DNA from: CALJFL01 sp964590005
GTDB lineage: Bacteria; Pseudomonadota; Gammaproteobacteria; Pseudomonadales; Halieaceae
Direction of reading: 5' to 3'
NCBI GenBank assembly: GCA_964590005.1
Contig: CAZPVJ010000186.1
Coordinates: 1 to 64,000 of the forward strand
DNA length: 64,000 nucleotides
Shown here: positions 24,428 to 33,553 of the stretch, piece after piece
Numbering within the stretch: the first letter of the stretch is position 1
Layout: every line of letters starts with the position of its first letter
Made by a program: the position numbers and the translations under genes
The notes under the pieces: generated by a model
Databases searched by the model: none
Told to the model about the DNA's origin: nothing
Seen by the model: the letters and a program-made list of their open reading frames with translations, nothing else

Positions 24428-27400
24428 ATGAATATTGGAGAGTACTCCGTAGAGAACAAGGTTATCTCCTGGCTGCTAATTGTCATTATGGTGGCCGGTG
24501 GTTTGTTTGCATTTGAGCGTATGGGCAAACTTGAGGACCCCGCATTCACTATCAAATCGGCGAAAATCCTGACCCAGTACCCGGGTGCTACCGCGGCCGA
24601 AGTCCAGGAAGAGCTGACCTACCATCTGGAAGACGCGATTCAGAAACTGCCACAGCTCAAGTGGATCAAGATGTCGGTTTCCCGGCCGGGACTGTCCGAT
24701 ATCCTCGTCGATTTCAAGGACGAGTACAAAGCCGACGACTTACCCAATATCTTTGACGAGCTGCGCCGGAAGATAGCCGATGTACAGCCTTCATTACCCC
24801 CCGGTGCGTTAGCGCCCATGGTCATCGACGATTTTGGCGACGTTTACGGCGTCTACCTCGTTTTGACCGGCGACGGATACAGCTGGCGCGAGCTCTACGA
24901 CACCGCCGACGATTTAAAACGCCAATTGGTCCTTGTTGACGGCGTTCGCAAGGTGGTGATTGACGGGGTACAGAAAGAGGTGGTTTACCTCGATATCTCG
25001 AGAAGCAGCATGGCCGAGCTGGGTATAGACCTGGCGCATATCGGCGAGGTGCTGGGCTCCCAGAACGTGGTGGTTAATTCAGGGAACGTGCAGGTTGGCG
25101 ATGATTACCTGCGTATCAGCCCCACCGGAAACTTCGAATCCGTGCAGGAGATGGGTGAACTGCTGCTGGATTCCAGTGAGCGCAAACTGATCAAGCTGAA
25201 AGATATCGCCACTATAACCCGCGCCTATGAAGAAGTGCCGCAGAAGATCTATTACGTCAATGGCAAGCCCGGGCTGAGTATCGGTATCTCCATGGCGGCG
25301 GGCCAAAATGTCGTCGAAGTGGGCGAACGACTGAATCGTAAAATCCATGAGTTACTGCCCATAACACCTGTGGGTATGAGTCTGGAACCTATTTATGACC
25401 AGCCGGCAGAGGTCGATGCGTCGGTGAGTGGGTTCCTGATCAGTGTGGCCCAGGCCGTGGGCATCGTAATCGCGGTCTTGTTGGTGTTTATGGGCTTGCG
25501 CACCGGAATCATTATAGGCGCCGTGTTACTGATTACCGTGGCGGGAACCCTGTTTCTTATGTGGTTGTACGGCATTGAGTTACAGCGAATCTCCCTGGGT
25601 GCTCTGGTGATCGCCCTGGGTATGCTGGTAGATAATGCGATCGTTGTTGCCGAGGGTATGCTCGTGCGCATGCAAAACGGCACTGATGCCCGCGAGGCGG
25701 CGGGAGAGGCCGTGGGCAAGACTATCTGGGCATTGTTGGGTGGCACAGCGATTGGCATCCTGGCGTTCTCGGCGATTGGCCTGTCCCCGGATAACACCGG
25801 CGAATTCGCCAGCTCCCTGTTCTACGTGATCCTGATTTCTCTGTCGCTCAGCTGGATTACCGCGGTGAGTTCAACGCCACTGCTGTGCGCCTTGTTGCTC
25901 AAAGTTGATCCTTCAACAGCGGAGAGCGACCCTTATGGCGGCAAGTTATTCCAGGGTTACCGGAAGCTGGTGGGGCTGGCGGTTGATAACCGCTGGCTGA
26001 CTATCGCCGGTGCAGCAGGCCTGTTCGTTGCGGCAGTCATTGGCTTTGGTTCAGTAAAAAGCGGCTTTTTCCCCGACTCAAATACACCTATTTTCTTCGT
26101 CGATGTTTGGGAGCCCGAGGGATCGGATATCCGTAAGACTCGCGATGATACATTAAAGGTCAGCGATTTTATTCGGCAACAGCCCGGAGTGCTGCAGACG
26201 ACTTCGGTTATCGGCGGGCCGCATCAGCGCTTCACGCTGGTCTATGACTCCAAGGAGCCGGCGCGCGTCTATAGCCAGATCATTGTGCGCACAGAATCGC
26301 GGGAGCAGATACCCGCTATCTGGGATGCCACTGCCCAGTTCATGCAACAGGAAATGCCCTGGACCGATCCGATCATCAAGGCCCTGCGCATAGGCCCCGG
26401 GCGCGACGCCAAGATCGAGGCGCGCTTCTCAGGACCCGACCCCGAGCTGTTGAGGCAGTTATCGGAAAAAGCGCAGGCAATTATGCGTGCAGACGCCGAA
26501 TCAAAAGATGTGCGAGACGACTGGCGCTCACCGGTCAAGGTGGTGACTCCCATTTTTAACGAGCAAGTGGGTCGTCAGTTGGGAGTGACCCGCGAAAATC
26601 TCGGCTCCGCCATGAAGTTCGCTTTTGACGGTGCGACAGCCGGCTCCTATCGGGACGGAATCCGGGTATTGCCGATTCGTATCAGGGCCCCGGATGTGGA
26701 GCGAGGCGACATCGACAGCATGCAGGATATCCAGGTATGGAGCGCTGTACTGGGGCGCACCATACCGGTATCTCAGGTAGTGTCCGGCTTTGAGACGCGA
26801 TGGGAAAATGCCGCAGTGCGCAGCCGCGATCGTAACCAGACGATCATTGCTTCGTGCAACCCTACCGGCGAATTGGCCACGCCGCTCTTCGCACGCCTGC
26901 GTCCGCAGATAGAAGCCATCGACCTTCCGGCAGGGTACTCGCTGGCCTGGGGTGGCGAGTACGAGGATTCCCAGAACGCCCAAAAAGGCCTGGGAGCATC
27001 GCTTCCCGTCGGGTTCTTGCTAATGATTCTCACCAGCATTTTTCTATTCGGCAAGCTTCGACAACCGGCCATTATCTGGTTAACCGTGCCGCTGGCAATT
27101 ATCGGTATTACCGCGGGTCTGCTGACAACCGGTGGTGCCTTCGATTTTATGTCTCTGCTGGGCGCATTGTCGCTGGTAGGCTTGCTGATCAAGAATGCAA
27201 TCGTTCTTATTGAGGAAATTGACCAGCAAATCGAAACCGGTAAGGATCGCTACGAGGCCGTACTGGACTCCGCTGTGAGCAGAATGCGCCCGGTCATGCT
27301 GGCGGCAGCGACTACTATCCTTGGACTTATTCCGCTGCTCTCAGATGTGTTTTTCGTGAATATGTCAGTGACCATTATGGCGGGGCTTGGATTTGCGTCG

Positions 27401-27472
27401 GTTCTTACGCTGATCGTAGTGCCGACGCTCTACGCTATATTCTTCAGAATCAAGCGCTCTGCTGAGGGATAA
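24428..27472 (+). CDS. RND multidrug-type efflux transporter, permease subunit
   Basis: 1014 residues, the HAE-1/AcrB architecture: TM1 (VISWLLIVIMVAGGLFAFER), a large porter domain, TM2-6 from ~335, a second periplasmic loop and TM8-12 to the end. The proton-relay region in TM4 reads ALGMLVDNAIVVAEGM, with Asp402 and Asn403 where AcrB has two Asp. The TM10 Lys is kept (LLIKNAIVLIEE, Lys922). It drives export of small molecules by proton antiport. AGGAG sits upstream of the ATG. It forms an operon with the adaptor; the substrate is unknown, and neither a regulator nor an outer-membrane factor is adjacent. Confidence 0.94.
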   Translation: MNIGEYSVENKVISWLLIVIMVAGGLFAFERMGKLEDPAFTIKSAKILTQYPGATAAEVQEELTYHLEDAIQKLPQLKWIKMSVSRPGLSDILVDFKDEYKADDLPNIFDELRRKIADVQPSLPPGALAPMVIDDFGDVYGVYLVLTGDGYSWRELYDTADDLKRQLVLVDGVRKVVIDGVQKEVVYLDISRSSMAELGIDLAHIGEVLGSQNVVVNSGNVQVGDDYLRISPTGNFESVQEMGELLLDSSERKLIKLKDIATITRAYEEVPQKIYYVNGKPGLSIGISMAAGQNVVEVGERLNRKIHELLPITPVGMSLEPIYDQPAEVDASVSGFLISVAQAVGIVIAVLLVFMGLRTGIIIGAVLLITVAGTLFLMWLYGIELQRISLGALVIALGMLVDNAIVVAEGMLVRMQNGTDAREAAGEAVGKTIWALLGGTAIGILAFSAIGLSPDNTGEFASSLFYVILISLSLSWITAVSSTPLLCALLLKVDPSTAESDPYGGKLFQGYRKLVGLAVDNRWLTIAGAAGLFVAAVIGFGSVKSGFFPDSNTPIFFVDVWEPEGSDIRKTRDDTLKVSDFIRQQPGVLQTTSVIGGPHQRFTLVYDSKEPARVYSQIIVRTESREQIPAIWDATAQFMQQEMPWTDPIIKALRIGPGRDAKIEARFSGPDPELLRQLSEKAQAIMRADAESKDVRDDWRSPVKVVTPIFNEQVGRQLGVTRENLGSAMKFAFDGATAGSYRDGIRVLPIRIRAPDVERGDIDSMQDIQVWSAVLGRTIPVSQVVSGFETRWENAAVRSRDRNQTIIASCNPTGELATPLFARLRPQIEAIDLPAGYSLAWGGEYEDSQNAQKGLGASLPVGFLLMILTSIFLFGKLRQPAIIWLTVPLAIIGITAGLLTTGGAFDFMSLLGALSLVGLLIKNAIVLIEEIDQQIETGKDRYEAVLDSAVSRMRPVMLAAATTILGLIPLLSDVFFVNMSVTIMAGLGFASVLTLIVVPTLYAIFFRIKRSAEG

Positions 27473-27480
27473 GCGACCAC

Positions 27481-27505
27481 AAAAAAGGGGCGCTGTGCGC
27501 CCCTT
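27481..27505 (-). terminator. Intrinsic terminator shared by convergent RND and periplasmic-protein genes
   Basis: A 9-bp stem (AAGGGGCGC paired with GCGCCCCTT) with a 3-base loop. On the minus strand it is followed by six T, making it a strong terminator for the 27525-28142 gene. On the plus strand the tail is TTGTTCG, so it may also stop RND transcription but less well. Confidence 0.85.
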
Positions 27506-27524
27506 GTTCGAAGATCAGTAGATG

Positions 27525-28142
27525 TTACTCGCTGGTCTTGTGCTCCAGGCTTAAGGCCAGAGCCTCGGTGTAAACAACCACGACAGTTTGACCTAGCGTT
27601 ACGCCTTCCATTTTCTCAGGCTCAACGTCTCCCAACAGGTGTAGCTTGCCGCGTGGGTCCTTGAGAGTCACGGTGCCCAGGACTCGGTTCATGCCTTCTA
27701 TGGTGCAAACCGCCCTGATAAGACGTGCGCCGCCAATGGCGGGGTTTTCGGGATCTTCTGAAATTCCGGCGTCTTCCAGTACAACCCAGGGTTCAGCCTT
27801 CTCAGCGTCCGTGGGCTCACGTAACTCACCCTCCAGTGCGGTCAGGTAGGTGGCCACGACGGTATCACCAACGCTGACGTCCTCGAGCTTTACTACCTGC
27901 TCAGTTGCGGTAATTGTAAACGGTGCGCCGGTCGGCCCCTGCAGCGTAACCTGCTTGGTTTCCAGGTCGATGTCGGTGATAACCGCCTCTACGGTCAGGG
28001 CCATGGCCCTGACATTGGCTTCCGCTTCGGCGGCTTCGGCACTGGCGTGGTTATCTGCCTGTGCTGACAGGGGCAGCAGCAGTGCCAAAGCGGCGAGGGT
28101 GGCGCCAAAGCGCGTCAGGGAAAATCTAATACTCTGGGTCAT
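27525..28142 (-). CDS. Exported protein of two tandem ~60-residue repeats, unknown function
   Basis: 205 residues. The signal peptide (LTRFGATLAALALLLPLSAQA) ends near residue 29. The mature part has two related halves. Residues ~50-108 contain VTLQGPTGAPFTITA and VSVGDTVVATYLTALEG; residues ~145-200 contain VTLKDPRGKLHLLGD and VTLGQTVVVVYTEALAL. Each half looks like a small beta-barrel (OB-like), judging from alternating beta strands and a GxTVVxxY motif. There is one Cys (AVCTIEG). I do not recognise a named family. It is a single gene downstream of and separate from rlmG, with a strong terminator. A periplasmic structural or binding role is a guess. Confidence 0.7.
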   Translation of the reverse strand: MTQSIRFSLTRFGATLAALALLLPLSAQADNHASAEAAEAEANVRAMALTVEAVITDIDLETKQVTLQGPTGAPFTITATEQVVKLEDVSVGDTVVATYLTALEGELREPTDAEKAEPWVVLEDAGISEDPENPAIGGARLIRAVCTIEGMNRVLGTVTLKDPRGKLHLLGDVEPEKMEGVTLGQTVVVVYTEALALSLEHKTSE

Positions 28143-28236
28143 GCTTATTTAATCCTTTGGGTAATCGAACGAAACTGAAAGCTGGCACGGGCCGAACCTG
28201 TCAGGCGCCCTAACATACCGAGCCGGCTGTATTGAA

Positions 28237-29361
28237 TCAACCAGTTTGAGCCAGCCAGATTCGGAATTTACGATTTTCAGCCAGTATTTCAACCCGGCTA
28301 AATAGCCGCCTCAGTGTCGATTGATAGCCCAGATGCCTGTTGGCGACCAGGCAAAGCCTGCCGCCGGGCTCAAGGTAATCGGCTGCCTGCCTTATCAGTC
28401 GCCTGCCAACAAATTCGTCAACGGTATGCTGCTGGTGAAAGGGGGGATTACACAGGATCAAATCGCCCTGCACAGCCAGGTCTAGCAAGCCATCGCCATG
28501 GTGGTATTGGACGGCAGCGAGGCGACTGTGTTGCTGCAGGTTGTAGCGAGCACTTTCGATTGCCATCGCTGACTCATCGCAAACAACCAACTTTTCGGTG
28601 AGGCCGCTCATCAGCGCCGCCAGGCCAAGTACGCCGTTTCCGCAGGCCAGGTCAACAACGCGGGCCGCGGGGGAGAGCGCCCCCAGGTGTTGCAGCAAAA
28701 ACCGGCTCCCCAAATCCAGCTTGTCGCGACTGAATACATTGGGGGCTGCCCGCAACTCGAGACCTAGAGGCTCGCAGAAATAACTTGCTTCGTGACTGGC
28801 CGGCGATGGCCTTGCGCCGTCGACTGTGGCGCTGAACAAGCGCGCGTGGGAACGCCCTCGGTGACGCTCGGTCGGTCCCAGGTAGCGCTCCATGATGTCG
28901 GCAGTGTTCGGCGAAAGATGCTTATCCATCCCCGCTGCCAGTACGGTGGCCCCAACGGGCAAAAGCGTGGCAAGAGAGGCGAGCTGGTGCTCGAAATAGG
29001 GGAGTTGCTTGGGCACACGGATAACGGCACTGCGAGCACCAGCCCCGGGTGATTCGGTACTCCAGGTGACTTGTGTGGGGTCCTGCTGATTCAGTCGGGC
29101 GTTCTCTCGCATTCCCTGGGCACTGAGCCAGGAGTCCGTCCACAAACCTAGCGGACGCAGGCTTAGCGACAGTGCGCCATGCTCGTCATTGAGCACCATG
29201 ACCCCCGATGTGTCGATAGCACGCTGGTGGCAAGCTTCCAGCAACAGGCTATCGGCGCTGCACCAGGGAAGCAGGGTATCCCCGTCCCGAACAGGGTAAC
29301 GGGAGAGCGTGAAGTCGCCATAGGGCGTTGAGTAGTTATGCAAAGGGCCCTTTGCGGGCAC
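28237..29361 (-). CDS. rlmG: 23S rRNA (guanine1835-N2)-methyltransferase
   Basis: 374 residues with the RsmC/RlmG-type double methyltransferase fold. The N-terminal half is degenerate. The C-terminal half has SAM motif VVDLACGNGVLGLAAL, acidic VVCDESAMAI and catalytic NPPFHQQHTVDEF, then ANRHLGYQSTL. NPPFHQQH and NRHLGY are RlmG hallmarks. It methylates G1835 of 23S rRNA. The start codon is GTG with AAGG upstream, four bases after the stop of mltD, so it is the second gene of an mltD-rlmG operon. Confidence 0.92.
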   Translation of the reverse strand: MPAKGPLHNYSTPYGDFTLSRYPVRDGDTLLPWCSADSLLLEACHQRAIDTSGVMVLNDEHGALSLSLRPLGLWTDSWLSAQGMRENARLNQQDPTQVTWSTESPGAGARSAVIRVPKQLPYFEHQLASLATLLPVGATVLAAGMDKHLSPNTADIMERYLGPTERHRGRSHARLFSATVDGARPSPASHEASYFCEPLGLELRAAPNVFSRDKLDLGSRFLLQHLGALSPAARVVDLACGNGVLGLAALMSGLTEKLVVCDESAMAIESARYNLQQHSRLAAVQYHHGDGLLDLAVQGDLILCNPPFHQQHTVDEFVGRRLIRQAADYLEPGGRLCLVANRHLGYQSTLRRLFSRVEILAENRKFRIWLAQTG

Positions 29362-29365
29362 TGTT

Positions 29366-30700
29366 TCAGCCTTCGCTCACATAAAGAGTGAGGCGCTGGC
29401 CGGGCTGGAGGTACTTGCCCTCGTCCAGGGAGTTCCAGCTGATGATTTCATCGATAGAGACGTTAAACTTGCCGGCGATAGCGTAAAGCGAGTCGCCCCG
29501 GCGGACCCGGTAGCCCTTTTTCACCCGCTCGGAGCTTCCGGAGGCCAGCGCGAGACTGCTGGCCCAGCCACTGCCCTTGGGTATCATCATGGTATCGCCG
29601 GCACGGATCAGGTTGCCGCGGACATTATTAACCTCTCGCAATAACCCGACCTCGGTATCAAATTTGCGCGCTATACGAATGAGGCTGTCGCCCCGCTGTA
29701 TTCTGTAGTGTTCCCAGGTAACCCGGTCTTCAGGTCCCAGTTGGGCGATACCTTCGGCGAAGCGAGCTCCCGTGCCAGTCGGGACCAGCAGCTCCTGTGC
29801 CTGGTCTGGTGCAGTAGCCCAGCGTATCTGCCCTGGGTTGTATGCCCGCAGCGCCTTGAGCTCCATCCCAGCAAGGTCCGCCGCGCGCAGCATCTCAATC
29901 TGGCCGCCGGTAGCAGCAACCTCGAAAGCAGGGCTGTTTGGCACCGGCGGAATATCGACACCCAGGCCGTCCGAATAAGCAATGATCGCGGTCAGCGCAA
30001 TCAGCTTCGGAACATAATTCTCCGTCTCACGAGGCAAGTCCAGGGCCCAGTAGTTAGTGGGCCTTCCTTTCGCCTCGTTTGCGGCCCTGGCTCGTCCAAC
30101 CCGCCCCTTACCGCCATTGTAGGCCGCGAGCGCTAGAAACCAGTCTTCGTCGAATTCAGCATGCAGCGCCTCCAGGTAATCCAGCGCTATCCGGGTAGAC
30201 TCCCGCAGATCCTTGCGCCCGTCATACCACCAGTTGCGCTGTACCCCCAGGTGCTTGGCTGTGCTCGGAATAATCTGCCACAGGCCGGCCGCGTGCTCGG
30301 AGGAGTAGGCGAAGGGGTTGAGCGTGCTCTCAACCAGCGGCAGCAGGGCGATCTCCATGGGCAGCCCTCGCCGCTCCACTTCCTCGACAATGTAGTGGAG
30401 ATAGATTTCAGCTCGCTGCGATACCACCGGGAGATAGTCGGGCTGGGCAAGAAAGCGATCACGGGCTTTGCCGATCTCCGTGTTATGAATACTTTGCCAT
30501 GTCAGCTCGCGCCGCACCCTTTCCCAGAGGTCTTTGGCCGGGGGGAGTGGTTTTGCAGGAATCGGTGCGGTTGGTGTCAGAATGGGCTTCTGCTCAACAG
30601 CAGCGACTGTCGACTCGGCCTGCTCTACTGGTGGCGATGTCTGGCACCCAGCCAACAGCAATGCGCTAGAAATAACTAATAAAATGCCCCGTAACGTCAT
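29366..30700 (-). CDS. mltD: Membrane-bound lytic murein transglycosylase D
   Basis: 444 residues. It is a lipoprotein with lipobox LAGC (Cys19) and a Pro-rich linker. The lysozyme-like SLT domain (~100-260) has catalytic Glu in LLPLVESTLNPFAYS and the AAGLWQIIPSTAKHLG block. Two C-terminal LysM motifs begin YRIQRGDSLIRIARKF and YRVRRGDSLYAIAGKF. It cleaves peptidoglycan glycan strands to 1,6-anhydro products from the outer membrane. Its position next to gloB follows the E. coli order. No clear ribosome binding site precedes the ATG. Confidence 0.94.
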   Translation of the reverse strand: MTLRGILLVISSALLLAGCQTSPPVEQAESTVAAVEQKPILTPTAPIPAKPLPPAKDLWERVRRELTWQSIHNTEIGKARDRFLAQPDYLPVVSQRAEIYLHYIVEEVERRGLPMEIALLPLVESTLNPFAYSSEHAAGLWQIIPSTAKHLGVQRNWWYDGRKDLRESTRIALDYLEALHAEFDEDWFLALAAYNGGKGRVGRARAANEAKGRPTNYWALDLPRETENYVPKLIALTAIIAYSDGLGVDIPPVPNSPAFEVAATGGQIEMLRAADLAGMELKALRAYNPGQIRWATAPDQAQELLVPTGTGARFAEGIAQLGPEDRVTWEHYRIQRGDSLIRIARKFDTEVGLLREVNNVRGNLIRAGDTMMIPKGSGWASSLALASGSSERVKKGYRVRRGDSLYAIAGKFNVSIDEIISWNSLDEGKYLQPGQRLTLYVSEG

Positions 30701-30734
30701 GTATTTATTACTTATTTTTTAATTAATAGTAGTC

Positions 30735-31508
30735 TTAGAAATTATCTTTCCAGCCGCGCACTGTAGCGAATACTTCGTCCCCTGTCTCCCCCTCCAATTT
30801 CCCTTGCAGCTTTAGGGACGCAATCAATTCGTCATTTTCGCAGCGCAGGAAGGGGTTGGTCGCCAGTTCAAGCTCCAACGTAGAGGGTACGGTGGCTTCA
30901 TCACGCGCCCGGGTGGCTTCCGCTGCCGCTACCCGTTGCCGCAGGGCAGCATTGTCAGGCTCCACTGCGGACGCAAAGGCGAGGTTGGCCAGTGTATATT
31001 CATGGGCGCAGTAAACCCGGGTGCTGGCTGGCAGAGACGCCAGGCTTTGCAGGGAGTTGTGCATCATCGGTGCGGTGCCCTCAAATACTCGGCCACAGCC
31101 GCCAGCGAAAAGCGTGTCGCCGCACAATAGAACAGGCTGGTCACCATCATGAAAGTAAGCGATGTGATCCAAGGTATGCCCTGGCACCTCCAGTACCGTG
31201 AATTCCAGGCCCAGCACCTGTGCGGTATCGCCTTGGGACAGCCTGTCAGTCACCTGGGCGATACCGGGGTTATGGGGTCCATACACCTGGCAGTCGTATT
31301 TTCCACACAGGGTGTCCAGTCCACCCACGTGATCGAAGTGGTGGTGGGTAATAATCACGCCTGTCAGCTCCAGGCCTAAGCGCTCCAGTGTATCGAGGAC
31401 AGGCTGCGCATCGCCCGGGTCGACAACCCAGGCCTCGTTGCTGGCGTCATCGCGAAGCAGCCAGATATAGTTATCTGAAAAAGCGGGAATCGGTTCGATC
31501 TGTAGCAT
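30735..31508 (-). CDS. gloB: Hydroxyacylglutathione hydrolase (glyoxalase II)
   Basis: 257 residues starting MLQIEPIPAFSDNYIWLL, the standard GloB start; an upstream in-frame extension to 31709 overlaps the divergent gene and is rejected. Metallo-beta-lactamase motif ITHHHFDHVGGL binds two metals, with further ligands in VPGHTLDHIAYF and LFAGGCGRVFEG. C-terminal glutathione-binding residues lie around LATNPFLRCEN. It hydrolyses S-lactoylglutathione to lactate and glutathione in methylglyoxal detoxification. It lies in the conserved mltD-gloB-yafS-rnhA-dnaQ neighbourhood, divergent from yafS. Confidence 0.96.
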   Translation of the reverse strand: MLQIEPIPAFSDNYIWLLRDDASNEAWVVDPGDAQPVLDTLERLGLELTGVIITHHHFDHVGGLDTLCGKYDCQVYGPHNPGIAQVTDRLSQGDTAQVLGLEFTVLEVPGHTLDHIAYFHDGDQPVLLCGDTLFAGGCGRVFEGTAPMMHNSLQSLASLPASTRVYCAHEYTLANLAFASAVEPDNAALRQRVAAAEATRARDEATVPSTLELELATNPFLRCENDELIASLKLQGKLEGETGDEVFATVRGWKDNF

Positions 31509-31580
31509 TGGCTGCGTTCCAATCAAGTGAAAATACAGTAATATGCCAGTGGAGCACGGGCCCAATAGACGACTGGCTAG

Positions 31581-32366
31581 ATGGACAGCGATTTTAGCGA
31601 TATTTCGGCGGAACTGGAAACCTGGTATGGCCGGGGCGCTGGTGGCTACCTGCTGGCCGCGATTCGAAAATCGCTGGAGCCCATACTCGACACAGCCTTC
31701 GGTTACCACCTGCTACAGGTTGGCCCTCTCAGGCATCAACCACTCTTTGAACGGAGCCGCATCAACCACCGTGTGGTTTGCAGCGATAACGCCGGTGGTG
31801 AGGTCGGGCTGGTAGCGGTGGCGGAGGAACTTCCTATAGAGAGCGACAGCGTCGACGCGTTAATCGCTCCGCATTGCCTGGACTTCTCCGAACGCCCTCA
31901 TCAGGCTCTGCGCGAGATGCAGCGGGTGGTCACTCCCCAGGGCAAACTCATCATAATCGGCTTTAACCCGTACAGCTTGCTTGGAGCCGCAGCGCGGATA
32001 CGCCAGCTGGCGGGGAGTAGTCTTTGGCGGGAGCACACCCCGGTTAGCCAGCATCGATTGACCGATTGGTTGCGACTGCTTGGTTGCCAGATTGAGAGCC
32101 AGCAAATGCTTTACAGGGTACCTCCAATAGGGAATGGGCGCCTGAGCCAATGGCTCACACGGATGGATCAATGGGGTGAACGCCACGCCTTGCCCTGCGG
32201 GGGTATTTACATTATCCACGCGACGAAACAAGTCGCCGGCATTAATCGACCGGACAGTGTGCGACGGCGTGAACGCCTTATGGGTCTGGCCGTGCCAAAG
32301 CCATCGGCAGTTCCCGCGCCGTCACCAGCTCGACCCGCCGCGCGCCAGGGGAACAGTAGTCGTTGA
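31581..32366 (+). CDS. yafS: YafS-like SAM-dependent methyltransferase-fold protein
   Basis: 261 residues with a class I methyltransferase-like fold: AVAEELPIESDSVDALIAPH, then LDFSERPHQALREMQRVVTP, then GKLIIIGFNPYSLLGAA. The usual glycine-rich SAM loop is degenerate (LLQVGPLRHQPLF), so catalysis is uncertain. Position between gloB and rnhA equals E. coli yafS, whose function is unknown. The C-terminal ~40 residues are Pro/Ala/Arg-rich and probably flexible. It overlaps rnhA by four bases (TTGA). A weak TAATAT at 31539-31544 may serve as -10. Confidence 0.8.
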   Translation: MDSDFSDISAELETWYGRGAGGYLLAAIRKSLEPILDTAFGYHLLQVGPLRHQPLFERSRINHRVVCSDNAGGEVGLVAVAEELPIESDSVDALIAPHCLDFSERPHQALREMQRVVTPQGKLIIIGFNPYSLLGAAARIRQLAGSSLWREHTPVSQHRLTDWLRLLGCQIESQQMLYRVPPIGNGRLSQWLTRMDQWGERHALPCGGIYIIHATKQVAGINRPDSVRRRERLMGLAVPKPSAVPAPSPARPAARQGNSSR

Positions 32367-32794
32367 AAGAAGTTGAGATTTTTACCGATGGTGCCTGCCG
32401 CGGAAATCCCGGGCCGGGCGGTTGGGGTGTGCTCCTTCGCTATGGCGATGTCGAACGTGAACTCTATGGCGGAGAGCCGGAGACAACCAATAACAGGATG
32501 GAGCTACAAGCGGCAATAGAAGGCCTGCGAGCGCTAAAAGAGCGCTGTTCCGTAGTACTGACGACTGATTCGGTCTATGTAAAAAATGGCATCACGGAGT
32601 GGCTCGTCAACTGGAAGAAGAAAAACTGGAAAACCGCCGGTCGAAAACCGGTCAAGAATGCGGATCTCTGGCGTTTGCTTGATGAGCAAAACCAGCGACA
32701 CGATGTGTCCTGGCACTGGGTTAAAGGACATAGCGGTCATCGTGAAAACGAAATTGCCGATCAACTGGCTAATAGAGGGATTGATGAGCTGTAA
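32363..32794 (+). CDS. rnhA: Ribonuclease HI
   Basis: 143 residues. All four catalytic acids are present: Asp9 (IFTDGACRGNPGPGGWG), Glu47 (NNRMELQAAIEGL), Asp69 (LTTDSVYVKNGI) and Asp133 (ENEIADQLAN), plus the handle region (NWKKKNWKTAGRKPVKN). It degrades the RNA strand of RNA-DNA hybrids, removing R-loops and primers. The start codon is TTG inside the yafS stop (TTGA), so translation is coupled; starting here gives MKEVEIFTDG, which fits E. coli MLKQVEIFTDG. dnaQ follows 30 bases later, the classical rnhA-dnaQ pair. Confidence 0.95.
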   Translation: MKEVEIFTDGACRGNPGPGGWGVLLRYGDVERELYGGEPETTNNRMELQAAIEGLRALKERCSVVLTTDSVYVKNGITEWLVNWKKKNWKTAGRKPVKNADLWRLLDEQNQRHDVSWHWVKGHSGHRENEIADQLANRGIDEL

Positions 32795-32824
32795 AAGGGT
32801 TTTAGGCTACTGTGGTGGCGGGCA

Positions 32825-33553
32825 ATGAGGCAGGTCGTGCTGGACACAGAAACAACCGGCCTTGATGTGGCACAGGGGCACCGAATAATCGAGATCGGTT
32901 GTGTCGAACTGGTGAACCGTAAACTAACAGGCAATCACTATCACCAGTACATTAACCCCGAGCGCGATATCGACGCTGGCGCCATCGAGGTGCATGGCAT
33001 TACCAATGAATTTTTGGCTGACAAACCGCTGTTCGCACCGATCGCCGAAGACTTTATGAGCTTTGTTGATGGTGCCGAGCTGATCATACATAACGCCCCC
33101 TTTGATATCGGCTTCCTGAACAGCGAGATGAATCGACTGGAACGTGGCTATTCACCCCTTGAGGAGCGCTGTCGAATCATCGATACGCTGGTCATGGCGC
33201 GAGGAAAGCATCCCGGCCAACGTAATAATCTCGATGCGCTTTGCCAGCGTTACACCGTCGATAACTCTCAACGGGATTTACACGGCGCACTTCTGGATGC
33301 AGAGATCCTGGCGGACGTTTACCTGGCCATGACGGGCGGGCAAACAACGTTCCAGCTTAGCGACAATGCGTCGGCTGCTGACGGTGGCTCGGCAGCGGGG
33401 CAACAGACCGTGCGCCGCCTGCCGGGGAATCGAACAGCATTGCCGGTAATAACAGCAAGTGCAGAAGAGCTGGTCGAACATGAAGCACAACTTGATGCTA
33501 TAGCCGCTGCCAGCGACGGCAAGGTATTGTGGCGCGAGCGCGTCAAGAGTTAA
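32825..33553 (+). CDS. dnaQ: DNA polymerase III epsilon subunit (proofreading exonuclease)
   Basis: 242 residues. DEDDh exonuclease motifs: VVLDTETTGLD (Asp7, Glu9), IIHNAPFDIGFLNSEMNRLE (ExoII) and NSQRDLHGALLDAEILADVY (ExoIII, with the His). The C-terminal ~60 residues carry the segment that binds the alpha subunit, as in E. coli epsilon. It removes misincorporated bases during replication. It is downstream of rnhA on the same strand and convergent with nhaB; an imperfect inverted repeat spans both stop codons. Confidence 0.95.
   Translation: MRQVVLDTETTGLDVAQGHRIIEIGCVELVNRKLTGNHYHQYINPERDIDAGAIEVHGITNEFLADKPLFAPIAEDFMSFVDGAELIIHNAPFDIGFLNSEMNRLERGYSPLEERCRIIDTLVMARGKHPGQRNNLDALCQRYTVDNSQRDLHGALLDAEILADVYLAMTGGQTTFQLSDNASAADGGSAAGQQTVRRLPGNRTALPVITASAEELVEHEAQLDAIAAASDGKVLWRERVKS

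Noticed and set aside
31509..31709. N-terminal extension of glyoxalase II in the same frame
   Set aside because: Homologues begin at MLQIEPIPAFSDNY (31508); the extension would overlap the divergent yafS gene.
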